DNA of 64,000 bases from Verrucomicrobiales bacterium (GCA_002715965.1 PBAL01000074.1:1-64000); one strand, 5' to 3'. Shown: positions 26,829 to 36,167, counted from the stretch's first letter. Made by a program: numbers and translations. Notes: generated by a model from the sequence alone, not told the origin.

Positions 26829-27014
26829 TCAGGCGCGCTCGCGATTCGTACTGTAACTCTTGCCGTGTTCGCGCTGTCGATTGCCGCTGTATTGCGTGCG
26901 GTTCGCCTCGTTTGCTTCGGCAAGATACATTCCGACGAGTTGAGACTCCTTGCGGCGCTCACTCTCGCTTCCGCGGCCGAACAGCCGGGCTATGAATCCA
27001 AACACGGAACGCAT
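26829..27014 (-). CDS. Possible small basic protein, unrecognised
   Basis: An open frame of 61 codons directly abuts the end of yidD on the opposite strand. The N-terminus MRSVFGFIARLFGRGSE could be an amphipathic membrane-binding helix; the rest is charged and Asn/Arg-rich. There is no strong ribosome binding site and no family I recognise. It may be spurious. Confidence 0.35.
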   Translation of the reverse strand: MRSVFGFIARLFGRGSESERRKESQLVGMYLAEANEANRTQYSGNRQREHGKSYSTNRERA

Positions 27015-27077
27015 TAATGCTGAAGGAGTTAACTACGGGAGGATTGTCTTGCCAAGCGCTGATTTGAACCGGGCGGC

Positions 27078-27454
27078 TCAGGCGAGCACCTGCAGGTGTG
27101 CCTTCAACCCCTCCTGATTCTCCGATTTGCAGACCAGATCCAACGCTCCGCTTTGCTGGCGGCTTTACGAAGGGCGGGCATGGGATTGAATGAAGCCAGC
27201 AGAATTTGCGGGTGGTTCTCCCGTTGCGTCATCGCCTGTGTGAAGGCGAGACCGTTGATGCCCGGCATCTTGAAGTCCACCATTACCAGGTCGACGGAAT
27301 CAATGTTCTCATAAGCAAGCGCGCGATCCGCAGCTTCCACCACTTCCACGTTGAAACGTCGCGGCAGGAGCATGCGCATGGCTTCCCGGAAGTCCGAGTT
27401 GTCACCCACAATGAGGACTCGCTTTTTGCCGGTAGTTGGGGCTTCAGCAGTCAT
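27078..27454 (-). pseudogene. Response-regulator receiver domain with frameshift near its end
   Basis: From the ATG at 27454 the protein reads as a CheY-like receiver: VLIVGDNSDFREAMRML, the phospho-acceptor segment VMVDFKMPGINGL, and ILLASFN. After KAASKA the frame continues into an unrelated tail (ERWIWSANRR...). Shifting by one base near 27145 restores the expected receiver end ALDLVCKSENQEGLKAHL, with the conserved Lys, and a stop at 27078. A single deleted G in GCGGGAGCG would explain this. Read uncorrected, the frame ends at 27104. No output domain is present. An orphan LuxR-type DNA-binding fragment lies just upstream on the same strand. Confidence 0.7.
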
Positions 27455-27587
27455 AACGGCAGAATCGCTTGGTTCAGTCAGGAGCATGGCTGGTATCCGA
27501 TCTTCCCATAAAGGGAACGGGCAGCAGCAGGATTTGTCCATCGGGACTAGTCCTGAAAACCGAAGAGGAAACTACTGCTGAAGCCGT

Positions 27588-27785
27588 CTATTCGACGGAA
27601 ACAAGGCCGGTGCGAACTGCGTAGCGCACCAGTCCGGCGATGTCATGAATTCCCAGTCGGTTCATCAGTTGAGTGCGGTGTGTTTCCAAGGTCTTCACGC
27701 TGACATTCAAAATTGCTGCGATCTCTTTCGTGCTCTGGCCTTCGGCGATGAGCTGGAGAATCTCTCGTTGGCGTGGGGTTAAAAT
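27588..27785 (-). pseudogene. Orphan LuxR-type helix-turn-helix fragment
   Basis: The minus strand encodes [16 protein letters not shown], then [19 protein letters not shown], ending [14 protein letters not shown] and a TAG stop (27588-27590). This is the GerE/LuxR DNA-binding domain of NarL/FixJ response regulators. A TAA (27786-27788) lies just ahead of it in frame and no start codon is available, so the receiver half is gone. It is a 65-codon remnant with a well preserved sequence. It may once have belonged to a two-component system along with the damaged receiver at 27078-27454. Confidence 0.8.
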
Positions 27786-27988
27786 TTAGGTGGGATTCTC
27801 GCTGCCGTTGGAAAGTGCGATGAGGAGAATCCGTAGAACGTGGACCCGATTCAACGCCCTGATGCGAGAATGCCGAATTGAACTCTCGCGCGCTTCAAAC
27901 GCAGCGATTCAATGAGCTGAGATTGATACTCCAAATGAAGGAGTGCAAACTGCTTGCCCTCACATACGATCACGCCTTGCCCAACAGC

Positions 27989-29995
27989 ATGATTCGACTT
28001 TCGATTGTCTTTGTCGTCCTGTTCGTTCAGCAACAATTGCCGGCTGCTTCCATCGCCCGGGTTTGGAACGAACAGAACCTTGCCGCCATCCGATTGGATT
28101 TTCCCAATCCACCAGTTCACGCCCGTAATCTCTTCCATACCTCCGTCGCCATGTGGGATGCCTGGGCCTGCTATGACACCAACGCGATCGGTTATCTGCA
28201 CAACGAATGGGCGACTGCAAACGACGTGGCGACGGCCCGCCACGAAGCCATCAGTTATGCGGCCTATCGTGTCCTGGCGCATCGGTATGCGCTTTCTGTC
28301 AATGCCGGCACTTCGTTGGGAATCCTGGCCACGCAGATGATCTCTCTTGGCTATGACCCGGGAAACGCCAACACCAATGGCTCATCCGCTCTGGCCGTGG
28401 GGAACCGAGTGGCGGCCACGGTGCTGGACTTTGCTTTGAGCGATCGATCGAATGAAAACATCACCTACGCCGATCCCACTTACGCGCCGGTGAACCAGCC
28501 ACTCATCCTCGCGCACACAGGAACCACGTTGTTCGATTTGAATCGTTGGCAGCCCCTGGCCTTCGATGTGGCGTTTACACAGAACGGATTGGTTGCCAGC
28601 GAGATTCAGATTTTCGTGGGATCGCATTGGGGAGCAGTTCGGCCATACACGCTTCAGTTACAGCCCAATGAAACGATCTATCTCGATCCCGGTGCGCCTC
28701 CGTATCTCGGCGGAGTCGGCGATGCGGACTACCGCGCGGGTATTGTGTCGGCTATCGATTACAGCAGTCGTCTTGATCCTACGGACGGGAACACGATCGA
28801 CATCTCGCCAGCCTCGCGCGGCAACAACACGCTTGGACAAAACGACGGATCGGGGCATGCCGCCAATCCCGCTACCGGACAACCCTACGCGCCACAACTC
28901 GTTCCACATGGAGACTACGGCCGCGTCGTCGCTGAGTTTTGGGCGGACGGTCCTGATTCTGAAACTCCCCCTGGACATTGGAACAAGCTGGCCAACGACG
29001 TCGTCGATCATCCTTCTTTTCAGCGACGCATCGGCGGCACGGGTCCGGTGCTCGACGAATTGGAATGGGACGTAAAGATGTATTTCGCCCTCAATGCGGC
29101 CGTGCACGATGCTGCGATCGCGGCCTGGGGCTGCAAGCGGAAGTACGACTACATCCGCCCGATCAGCAGCATTCGCTACATGGGCGGAGTCGGCCAGTCG
29201 AGCGATCCGAACGGCACGTCCTATCATGTGAACGGATTGCCACTCATCCCCGGGCTGATTGAATTGGTAACTCTCGAGACCTCGGCCGCCGGCCAAAGAC
29301 ATCTCGGACTCGTTCCCGGCCGGATTGCGATTCATGTCTGGGGCGGGGAACCTGCGAATCCCGACACTGAATTCACCGGCACCAAATGGATCTATGCCGA
29401 CAACTGGCTTCCTTACCAACGCGACACCTTCGTCACCCCCGCCTTCGCCGGATACGTTTCCGGCCACAGTGCCTTCAGCCGGGCCGCGGCCGAAGTGCTC
29501 ACGCTTATGACCGGCAGCGCATTCTTCCCCGGTGGCATCGGAACCTTCCACGCTGCGCGAAATGAGTATCTGGAGTTCGAAGAAGGCCCGAGCGTCGATG
29601 TAAACCTGCAATGGGCCACCTACTACGACGCTGCTGATGAAGCCGGCATCTCCCGCATATACGGTGGCATTCACGTCCCCGTTGACGACGGCCCCGGCCG
29701 GATCACGGGCTCCCAATGCGGCATCCGCGCCTGGGAACGCGCCAGCAAATACTTCGACGGATCTATCGCGGCCGATGCCGTGAGCATCGACTTCGCCGTG
29801 GACGCCTCCACCAACTGCACCGTCCTCTGGAACTCTCTCCCTGGCTTTGGCTACCAAGTCGAAGGATCTTCAAGCCTGAGCACCCTCACCCCGCTCAGCA
29901 ATTCCCTCCGAGGAAACGAATCGACCAACGAGTTTACCCATCCCGTGCCCGGAGGCGGGCGCTTCTTCTTTCGGGTGAAAAAGACCGCACCGTAG
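27989..29995 (+). CDS. Vanadium-dependent haloperoxidase / PAP2 superfamily, secreted
   Basis: This exported protein of 668 residues has the vanadate-binding signature of vanadium haloperoxidases. It reads KYDYIRPISS (K-x6-RP type), then GYVSGHSAFSRAA (SGHS), and finally RIYGGIHVPVDDGPG (R..GGIH). These enzymes oxidise halides with peroxide; the fold is shared with acid phosphatases. The frame is open to 27878, but the ATG at 27989 begins the signal peptide (LSIVFVVLFVQQQLPAAS). The last ~70 residues form a small beta-sandwich (TNCTVLWNSLPGFGYQVEG) common at the ends of verrucomicrobial secreted proteins. It stands alone, surrounded by decayed genes. Halide specificity cannot be read here. 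Confidence 0.88.
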   Translation: MIRLSIVFVVLFVQQQLPAASIARVWNEQNLAAIRLDFPNPPVHARNLFHTSVAMWDAWACYDTNAIGYLHNEWATANDVATARHEAISYAAYRVLAHRYALSVNAGTSLGILATQMISLGYDPGNANTNGSSALAVGNRVAATVLDFALSDRSNENITYADPTYAPVNQPLILAHTGTTLFDLNRWQPLAFDVAFTQNGLVASEIQIFVGSHWGAVRPYTLQLQPNETIYLDPGAPPYLGGVGDADYRAGIVSAIDYSSRLDPTDGNTIDISPASRGNNTLGQNDGSGHAANPATGQPYAPQLVPHGDYGRVVAEFWADGPDSETPPGHWNKLANDVVDHPSFQRRIGGTGPVLDELEWDVKMYFALNAAVHDAAIAAWGCKRKYDYIRPISSIRYMGGVGQSSDPNGTSYHVNGLPLIPGLIELVTLETSAAGQRHLGLVPGRIAIHVWGGEPANPDTEFTGTKWIYADNWLPYQRDTFVTPAFAGYVSGHSAFSRAAAEVLTLMTGSAFFPGGIGTFHAARNEYLEFEEGPSVDVNLQWATYYDAADEAGISRIYGGIHVPVDDGPGRITGSQCGIRAWERASKYFDGSIAADAVSIDFAVDASTNCTVLWNSLPGFGYQVEGSSSLSTLTPLSNSLRGNESTNEFTHPVPGGGRFFFRVKKTAP

Positions 29996-30138
29996 CTGGG
30001 CCTCATCAAGCAACCGAATTCGTGTGGTTAATCGCTACGCAGATTTACGCATGTTCTCCTGTAGCACTTGGTTCTACCGTCTGCGTCCAGCCTCAAATAC
30101 AGCCTTTCGAGTCTGAAACAAATTGCACAGGTGAGCAC

Positions 30139-30372
30139 ATGACACGTAACGCATATTCATTACTGCTGTTTTTCGACCTGGCATTTGGTGCACAAGCTGC
30201 GCGCTCGAACGAAACCGTTCGTGGCAAGGTGATGACTCCGGATGGCAAGGCGCTTCAGGGAGTCAACGTGGTTGCTGAATCGTATTTCAGCTCTGGCCGG
30301 AAGATGGGGAAGCAACCCATCCGCATGAGGTGCGCTAGATTTCTGGACCACCAGACAGGAGACAATCGATAG
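30139..30372 (+). pseudogene. 5' fragment of a secreted protein with carboxypeptidase-regulatory domain
   Basis: An AGGTGAG ribosome binding site precedes the ATG at 30139. The product starts with a signal peptide (YSLLLFFDLAFGAQA), followed by the first strands of a carboxypeptidase regulatory-like domain (VRGKVMTPDGKALQGVNVVA). After about 60 residues the coding character stops near 30325-30335 where an insertion-sequence remnant begins, and the frame closes at 30372. This fits a gene truncated by IS insertion, with the 3' part lost. Confidence 0.65.
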
Positions 30373-30380
30373 TCATGTTA

Positions 30381-30473
30381 ATGCCTCGCAAGTGATACAC
30401 CAAAGAATTCAAAGCCCAAGCAGTTGATCTGGTTCGTCACGGCAAACCGGTCCAGGAGCAAGGCACATTATCG
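30381..30473 (+). mobile_element. IS3-family transposase OrfA remnant with internal TGA
   Basis: From ATG 30381 the frame reads MPRK, TGA (30393-30395), then YTKEFKAQAVDLVRHGKPVQ, which is the N-terminal helix-turn-helix start of IS3-type OrfA proteins. The stop looks like CGA to TGA. Only ~30 codons remain. The 50 bp before it probably include the former left end of the element, but I cannot define the inverted repeat with confidence, and no OrfB was seen. Confidence 0.7.
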
Positions 30474-30513
30474 TCGTGCACGACGATGGCTACGCTGTGA
30501 AGAAGTTTGCGGA

Positions 30514-30792
30514 TCACGAGAATGGGGAGTCCATCGCCCCGACGCCTACAATCACACCGGCCTTCCATACAAAGGCCGCAAGCAGCGCGATGATCCCAAA
30601 CACCAGGAGCTTAAATACTTCGCGGGTACTCCAGGAACTGGGTTTCGAAGAGCCTGAGCGTTTTCGCGACTCAACCTCATCAGCGAAATCGGAGTCGCGA
30701 TCGAACTTGCAGGGCATGCAGTAGCCGCCGGTTCGCTCAGCAGTCGCTGCAAGGATCTTCACCCCACAGTCTTTGCAGGCGACCTTGCTCAT
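30514..30792 (-). CDS. Small zinc-ribbon membrane protein
   Basis: This 92-residue protein starts with a zinc ribbon: CKDCG near residue 6 and CMPC near residue 25. A charged Ser/Arg linker follows and then one TM helix near the C-terminus (KLLVFGIIALLAAFVWKAGV). The start ATG comes directly after the esterase stop codon, so the two genes are probably co-transcribed. The family is not recognised; the layout suggests a membrane-anchored metal- or partner-binding protein. Confidence 0.6.
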   Translation of the reverse strand: MSKVACKDCGVKILAATAERTGGYCMPCKFDRDSDFADEVESRKRSGSSKPSSWSTREVFKLLVFGIIALLAAFVWKAGVIVGVGAMDSPFS

Positions 30793-31425
30793 TCAGCGTG
30801 CCAAGAGTGGCTTCAGTTTCTTCCAGACGTTCTCGGCGACTCGGGCGTGGCCTTTGGGATTCGGATGGATCAGGTCGTCGAGGTTCATTTCGGGGATGGC
30901 TCCGACACCTTCGAGGAGGAAGGGGACAAGGGTGACTTTCTTTTCCTTGGCGACTTCGGGGAAGATTTTCTTGAACTGGTCGGTGTAGCGTTTGCCCATG
31001 TTGGCGGGCATCTGCATTCCGGCGAGGAGGATCTTGATGGACGGGTATTTGGCTCGCGCCTTGTCGATAATGCCAACCAGGTTCTTCTTGGTTTCTTCAG
31101 GGTGAATTCCGCGCAGGCCGTCGTTGCCGCCGAGCTCGATCACAAGGACGTCGGCCTTGCGTTTGAGGATCCAGTTTACGCGGCGCAGACCGCTGGCGGT
31201 CGTGTCTCCACTTACGGATGCGTTCACGATCTTGTAATCCAGCTTGGCGCTATCGATCTTGGATTGAAGAAGAGCGGGAAAGGCGGATTCGCTGGGTATT
31301 CCGTATCCTGCGCCGATGCTGTCTCCTGAAATGATGATGTTTGCGCCGCGAATAATCGGTGTGACCCCAAGCAGTCCGCCGAGGATTACGATTCGTAGTA
31401 ACAGTGCGATGGATGTGATGTTCAT
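30793..31425 (-). CDS. SGNH/GDSL arylesterase (TesA-like)
   Basis: This is an exported SGNH hydrolase of about 210 residues, of the arylesterase/acyl-CoA thioesterase I group. Block I is IIISGDSIGAGYG (catalytic Ser), block II includes the Gly in VSGDTT, block III is LGGNDGLRG, and block V is the catalytic pair in DLIHPNPKGH. The ATG at 31425 was preferred over a TTG 24 bp upstream because it directly begins the hydrophobic signal peptide. It lies directly before the zinc-ribbon gene. It should hydrolyse short acyl or aryl esters in the periplasm. Confidence 0.92.
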   Translation of the reverse strand: MNITSIALLLRIVILGGLLGVTPIIRGANIIISGDSIGAGYGIPSESAFPALLQSKIDSAKLDYKIVNASVSGDTTASGLRRVNWILKRKADVLVIELGGNDGLRGIHPEETKKNLVGIIDKARAKYPSIKILLAGMQMPANMGKRYTDQFKKIFPEVAKEKKVTLVPFLLEGVGAIPEMNLDDLIHPNPKGHARVAENVWKKLKPLLAR

Positions 31426-31571
31426 GACAGAACCCCGGCTGTTTGCCAAAAATCATCGAGTGTTCCCGATACGTTTGAACTCAGCCCATAAATCCGATAG
31501 CGGGTCGAACTCCTGTTGAGGGAGAGAACTTTCGATTTCAGTTGTGGCTTCATTCGACTCCTGCTGCGGGT

Positions 31572-32264
31572 TCAGACATATCCGTTCGGACTGGATTGGT
31601 GCCAGTTCCACGCGCTGGAGACTATGTCTTCCAGCATCGGAAATCTCGGTTTCCATCCCGGTTTCTCAATGGCGCGAGTGGAAGACGCGATTAAGCGTGG
31701 GGGATCTCCGGCACGGCGCTCGCCTTCGTTCACGTGGATGTAGTCGCGGATGCAGGTTCCGTCCGGCGTGTCATAGTCCGTCCCAAAAATGGAGCAGTTC
31801 TCTTTCTGCCCGAGAGGAACTTGCAGCACGTTCGGGATCAGATGAGTCTCGATGCGATGCGCCTCGCCCCGGGTTGGGCTTGCGCCAGCCGCGTTGAAGT
31901 AGCGGAAAGCCACGTAATCCAGCCCATGAATTTCCTTATACCAACGCAGCAGGCTTTCAAACATCAGTTTTGATTCGCCGTAGGCGTTGACCAGCTGCTT
32001 GGGGAAATCTTCCTCGATCGGAACGCGATCCGGCACGCCGAAGATTGCCGCAGTGGAACTAAAGACCATTTTCTTCGCTCCGGCCTCCACGCAGGCGTCT
32101 CGGTCCGCCAGATCCCTCTGCACGAACGTCGTCCGATCATCAACTGCCGCGCGATGGCCCTCCACCAAGCTGTCGAACACCGTGACTTCGTGGCCGGCAT
32201 TGCACGCCTCTTCCACGAAAACCGAGCCAATGTAACCGGCTCCGCCATCGACCATGATTTTCAT
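31572..32264 (-). pseudogene. galE: UDP-glucose 4-epimerase gene with two in-frame internal deletions
   Basis: Both ends match GalE well: start MKIMVDGGAGYIGS with the NAD motif, middle VFSSTAAIFG and the catalytic YGESK, then FRYFNAAGA, and the end WKPRFP...AWNWHQSSPNGY. But the product is only ~230 residues, against ~325-340 for the family. About 40 residues are missing after RDLADRD (the segment normally carrying MHFAA and the NNV region), and about 45 after CIRDYIHV (before RRAGDP). Both deletions keep the frame. Loss of these parts should remove NAD contacts and core strands, so it is probably not functional. Confidence 0.75.
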
Positions 32265-32414
32265 TGCGGGAAAAATAGGGACGAGGGATGCCGGAAACAA
32301 TCGATTTTCGGATGATGGGTGGATTCAGCGGGCATCGGTGGCGTCCAAACCAGCCTGACCAATGTGAACGTGTAGCAGACTCCTCGCTGACATCGCTGCG
32401 CTCGTCGCTCGCAT

Positions 32415-32435
32415 GCTTCGGAAAACTTCCGAAGC
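32415..32435. other. Perfect hairpin in intergenic region
   Basis: GCTTCGGAA and TTCCGAAGC form a 9-bp perfect stem with a 3-base loop. No T-run follows on either strand, so it is not a standard terminator. It lies in the 300-bp gap between galE and the DUF4912 gene, where I see no coding sequence. Confidence 0.5.
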
Positions 32436-32567
32436 TACTATTTGGCTTCGAAAAAGGCTCTTGCAGAACCCCGTCCGTTGGCTAGTGTCCGCGCTTCGGC
32501 TGCTGGGCCCTTCCGACCCGCCCAGTGAAGATTCCATAAAAACAAAATAACGAACGATTATGCCCTG

Positions 32568-33958
32568 ATGGCATCCGCTCCAAAATCCCGCAAGAAAACG
32601 GCCGGAAAGAAGGCCGCAGCAAAATCGGCGACCGCCAAGCCGAAGGCGAGATCAACTGGTTCTCAGACCAAACCCACAGCCATGAAATCAGGTTCCCCGA
32701 AACGGAAGGCTTCCTCCAAAAAGTCAGCCACTTCCACAAACAGTTCATCCACGAAGACGAGACCATCTTCATCCAAGAAAGCCGCGCGCAAGAAGACCAC
32801 CACGAAGGCAGCTGCCAAAACGAAGAAGGAAGAGCTGGAGATTCCCGCAATCCTTTTGGAAGGAGATGAGACTCCAACCCAGTCCACGGGCGGTCCGGGT
32901 TCCCGCTACGATCTCGGTGCGAGTTCGAGCGGGGGCGATGACCTCGGCGAGTTGCCCGATGCGTATGGAACCCGCTCGCTTATCTTGACCGCACGTGATC
33001 CGCACTGGCTGTACGCCTTCTGGGATTTCACCCACGAGCAACTGCGCGAAGCCAACCGGGCCTCACGCGATGGCCATCTCATCGTTCGCGTCTTTGAGGC
33101 CGGCATTGATGCTCCGGTCTCGGAAACCCACGTGCATCCGGAGTCCAAGAACTGGTTCCTGCCAGTGAAGAATCCGGGCGCCACTTATACCGCGGAACTC
33201 GGCTACTACAACGCGGACGGTGAATGGAATTTCCTTTCGCAATCGGAACCCATCCAGACTCCCAGCGACGAATTGTCGGACGACAGTGACGCGGAGTTCG
33301 TGACGCTGCCAGTTGAAGTTCCGTTCCAGCAACTCATCGATCTGGTGAAGCACGCGATCGCCGACGAAATTCCATTGGTTGAAGCCATTCAACAACTGCG
33401 GGCCAAGGGTTATGAAGGCCTGCCGAACCCGGAGTTCTTCTCCGTGGAAGATCAACCCAACTGGACTCCCGCGCAGGAACGCGCCTTGGCGGAAGTCGTC
33501 ACGCTGGACGATGTGCGCCGTGTGTGGGTCGGCTCGCACGAGGTAACGGAGTTGGTACGGAAGCAACTCGTTGGAGATTTGTCGTCGCTTTCGGCGGCCG
33601 GAGCCGGGCACGCGATTTCAAGTTTCGGCGTTTCCAGCCCGCTTGGTGGGGTGCCGGAAGGACGACGCGGTTTCTGATTTAATGTGAATGCCGAACTCAT
33701 CGTCTACGGTGCCACGGAACCAAACGCCAATGAGACGATTGGCGGAAGGCGGATTCAATTGAGGGAAGATGGTTCGTTCAGCTATCGCTTTTCGTTGCCC
33801 GATTGACATTACGATCTGCCCTGTCAGGCAAGTTCGGCCTCATGGGATGACACTCGTTCGGCCATGCTGGGCTTCAGTGCATCACGTCCTATTCGGGTGA
33901 TGTCGGCGAACATCCGCAGGATCCCGAACTGCGCACTCCGCACCCGGATCACGTCTGA
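32568..33958 (+). pseudogene. DUF4912 protein gene, 3' end decayed by two nonsense codons and a frameshift
   Basis: The intact 5' part (369 codons) has an N-terminal Lys/Ala/Ser-rich histone-H1-like tail (~1-85) followed by a DUF4912 region (TARDPHWLYAFWDFTHEQL). It reaches RRGF and then TGA (33675-33677). The same frame goes on as FNVNAELIVYGATEPN to another TGA (33804-33806), then HYDLP. After a further disruption the typical ending [20 protein letters not shown] appears in another frame with a stop at 33956-33958. W to stop (TGG>TGA) and G to stop (GGA>TGA) explain the first two. The first 369 codons may still be expressed. Its end overlaps the convergent SEC-C gene. Confidence 0.75.
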
Positions 33959-34842
33959 GCTGGCTTGGCGAGGTTGCCGCAGCACTTCTTGAACTTCTTG
34001 CCGCTTCCGCAGGGGCAGGGATCGTTTCGTCCGACGTTCATTTGCGTGACCTGCTCGGCATCCAGTTTCTGAGCGGGATCGGGCTTGGTTTTCCCGTCGG
34101 GCGTCATGGAGAAACACCTCCACCAGGCGATGGCCTCTGCGGTCTTTTCAATCGGCCGGTAGCGACGCACGAATCGCTCCACCGATTCGGGCCGAGCGCC
34201 CATCAAGCCTGCTTCGATTTCTTCCGGCGGGAGGGCTTCTGCAAGCACGAGTTCAGCTTGATAGGCATTGCGGATTTCCTGGTCCAGCTCCCGTGCCTGG
34301 ATGTGGTAACAGCAGGTGATTAGTCCGGCCCACACGGTGGCGTCGCCGGGACGTTCAAGGGTTCGAAAAAGGCTTCGATAGTAATCGATCACTTCGGGGC
34401 GGGCGCGTTCGCGCCAGACGTAGAGCACGGCAGCCGAGGCAATGGCCGCGTTGCGAATGAGGGCGTGTGCCTTGTTGTTTGCCGCAATGGATTTGATGGG
34501 TTCGAGATTGCCGTCGCAGACGGAGGCGAGCAGGAGCGGCCCGTCTTCGATGAGAACATCACCTGCGATATCCAGGGGCATTTCACCTGGCAGGTTGCAA
34601 AGCTTCACAAAGTCCGAATACGCACCGTGTTCGCGGAATTTCGCGAGGAGATAGAGCGCGTAGATGTGCAACTGGAAGGTGTGGTCTTCGAGGAGGTGAT
34701 CGGGATCTTCCGCAGCGCGATGGACTACCTCGCGAAGTTTGGGAGTGATCTCGTCCCGTTGGGCCTCGGCAGCCTCGAGGGCTTCAGTCGGAAATTCAAA
34801 GCTGACTTTTTCCAGCGCGGTTAAGATTTCTTCAGTCGTCAT
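33949..34842 (-). CDS. DUF1186 protein with C-terminal SEC-C zinc motif
   Basis: This 297-residue cytoplasmic protein begins with a helical DUF1186 region ([20 protein letters not shown]; then [13 protein letters not shown]). It ends in a SEC-C motif ([17 protein letters not shown]), the zinc-binding tail also found in SecA that binds ribosomes or SecB. The role of DUF1186 is not known. Its stop overlaps the end of the decayed DUF4912 gene on the other strand by 10 bp. Confidence 0.9.
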   Translation of the reverse strand: MTTEEILTALEKVSFEFPTEALEAAEAQRDEITPKLREVVHRAAEDPDHLLEDHTFQLHIYALYLLAKFREHGAYSDFVKLCNLPGEMPLDIAGDVLIEDGPLLLASVCDGNLEPIKSIAANNKAHALIRNAAIASAAVLYVWRERARPEVIDYYRSLFRTLERPGDATVWAGLITCCYHIQARELDQEIRNAYQAELVLAEALPPEEIEAGLMGARPESVERFVRRYRPIEKTAEAIAWWRCFSMTPDGKTKPDPAQKLDAEQVTQMNVGRNDPCPCGSGKKFKKCCGNLAKPAQT

Positions 34843-35547
34843 TGAGGAATCGGGACGAGCCTAGCGAGCGGACGCTGCGGTCACAAGAACGGCTTGATGT
34901 ACGTAGAAACACCGACATCTCCGCGGATATTCCGTCGCATTTCTGTTTGAGCAATGCCGGATGAGTTCCTAACGCCGGGGTCCGATGTATCCGATTCTGG
35001 GATGTTTGCTGCTCGTGGTGGTTTATGCGTGCATGACGCATATCGGCCGCGCCTTGAAGCGCAAGTGGTCGCCCATTAGAGCGGAGGCCAATAGGCAAAA
35101 AGATATTAGGTTCGAGTTTCTTTCGCTTTCTTTCTTTTTCTGAGCTGGCGCAGACGCCAGTCCCCTCTTGGGGAATTCTCATAAGATTCGTGCCAACGAC
35201 GAGGAGAGGGGCGCCTCGGAACAAGCCTCATCCATCGGTGATTCTCTTCGGTGTTGGAACTTTCATGTGTGCGGCAGCAAATTCGTTGCTTGCCTGGGCG
35301 CGTATTCTTGGAGGGTTCATGCGAACCATGGATTTCTTCGGTCCGACTTCACAACAGCTGCCGTTGCCGCGCATGGTGTTGCGGTCAGTCACCCATCTGG
35401 TTCCAGCGTCGTTCCGATGGCCAAGGCCATCGTGCCTGAACGGTGCCCAATCCACGGTTGTGGATCCAGAAAACCTTCTGTGCCTCGACTCGTTCATTCA
35501 GTGACTTTTGTCTCAACGGTTTGTCCCTCGGCTTTCGATGGGCGCCA
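34843..35547. other. 700-bp gap with only a doubtful small ORF
   Basis: No convincing gene was found. On the plus strand 34985-35143 encodes 52 codons with one TM-like helix (YPILGCLLLVVVYACMTHI) and a basic tail; this could be a fragment or chance. A short perfect hairpin CTGGCG-CAGA-CGCCAG lies at 35146-35161 just after it, without a downstream T-run. A second hydrophobic plus-strand frame near 35230-35330 may be debris of the lost N-terminal part of the channel gene that follows, but I cannot align it to the family. Confidence 0.35.
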
Positions 35548-36162
35548 ACCCCGTGGTACGCCTTGCATCGTGCGGGGATGTCGATTCCGTGGCCCATGCA
35601 GGTCGTGCAGTTCGAAAAGAAACGGCGACAGGAAGATCCGACACCCAAGATCACCGATATCCTTTCGCGGCACCCGATGTTTTCCGTGCTCAACGACCGG
35701 CGATTGCGCCAGCTGATCGAAGGCGCCAAGAGCCAGCTCTTCGGCAAAGCCCAGAAACTCGTGCGGCAGGGCGAGAAAGGCGATTTCATGTTGGTGATCG
35801 TGGATGGCAAAGCCGATGTGATGGTGGAGATGGAAGGCAAACCCACGCGCGTGGGCCTGCTCCGCGAGGAAGATTGTGTGGGTGAAATGGCGATGCTCAC
35901 CGGTGAACGCTACAGCGCCAATGTCGTGGCCAACCGCGACACGGAAGTGGTGCAGATCCCTCGCGATCGCATGGCGAGTGTGCTGCGCGAATCTCCCGAG
36001 CTGTTGGAAAAACTCAGCGAGATCCTCGCGCTTCGCAAACTGGAGACGGAAGCCATCCTCGCCGAGACCGCTTCACAACGCGCGCAGGAATCGGACAAGG
36101 ATCTGCACAACGAGTACGCCAATGACTTCCTCGGTCAGCTCCGGGCGTTCTTCAGTATCTAG
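35548..36162 (+). pseudogene. 3' part of a MscS-type channel with cyclic-nucleotide-binding domain
   Basis: The recognisable part starts around 35548 with YALHRAGMSIPWPMQVVQFE, the C-terminal edge of a MscS mechanosensitive channel, and leads into a cNMP-binding domain (ITDILSRHPMFSVLNDRRL ... VRQGEKGDFMLVIVDGKADV ... CVGEMAMLTGERYSANVVAN). A C-terminal helical tail follows. The TM helices and MscS beta domain that should precede it are absent. The frame is open upstream to 35443 but those residues do not fit. A soluble product from the ATG at 35578 is possible. It is a 5'-truncated gene. Confidence 0.65.
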
Positions 36163-36167
36163 AACCG

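Noticed and set aside
28658-29857. 399-codon minus-strand frame opposite the haloperoxidase
   Set aside because: No family motifs; the plus strand carries the vanadate-binding motifs.
20643-33806. UGA recoding (as Trp, Arg or Sec) to explain in-frame TGA codons
   Set aside because: The TGA codons replace different residues (Arg, Trp, Gly), TAA and TAG interruptions also occur, and many intact genes end properly at TGA. No selenocysteine-type hairpin was seen.
35146-35161. Hairpin CTGGCG-CAGA-CGCCAG as a terminator
   Set aside because: The pyrimidine run lies on the wrong side of the stem, so neither strand has a stem followed by T.
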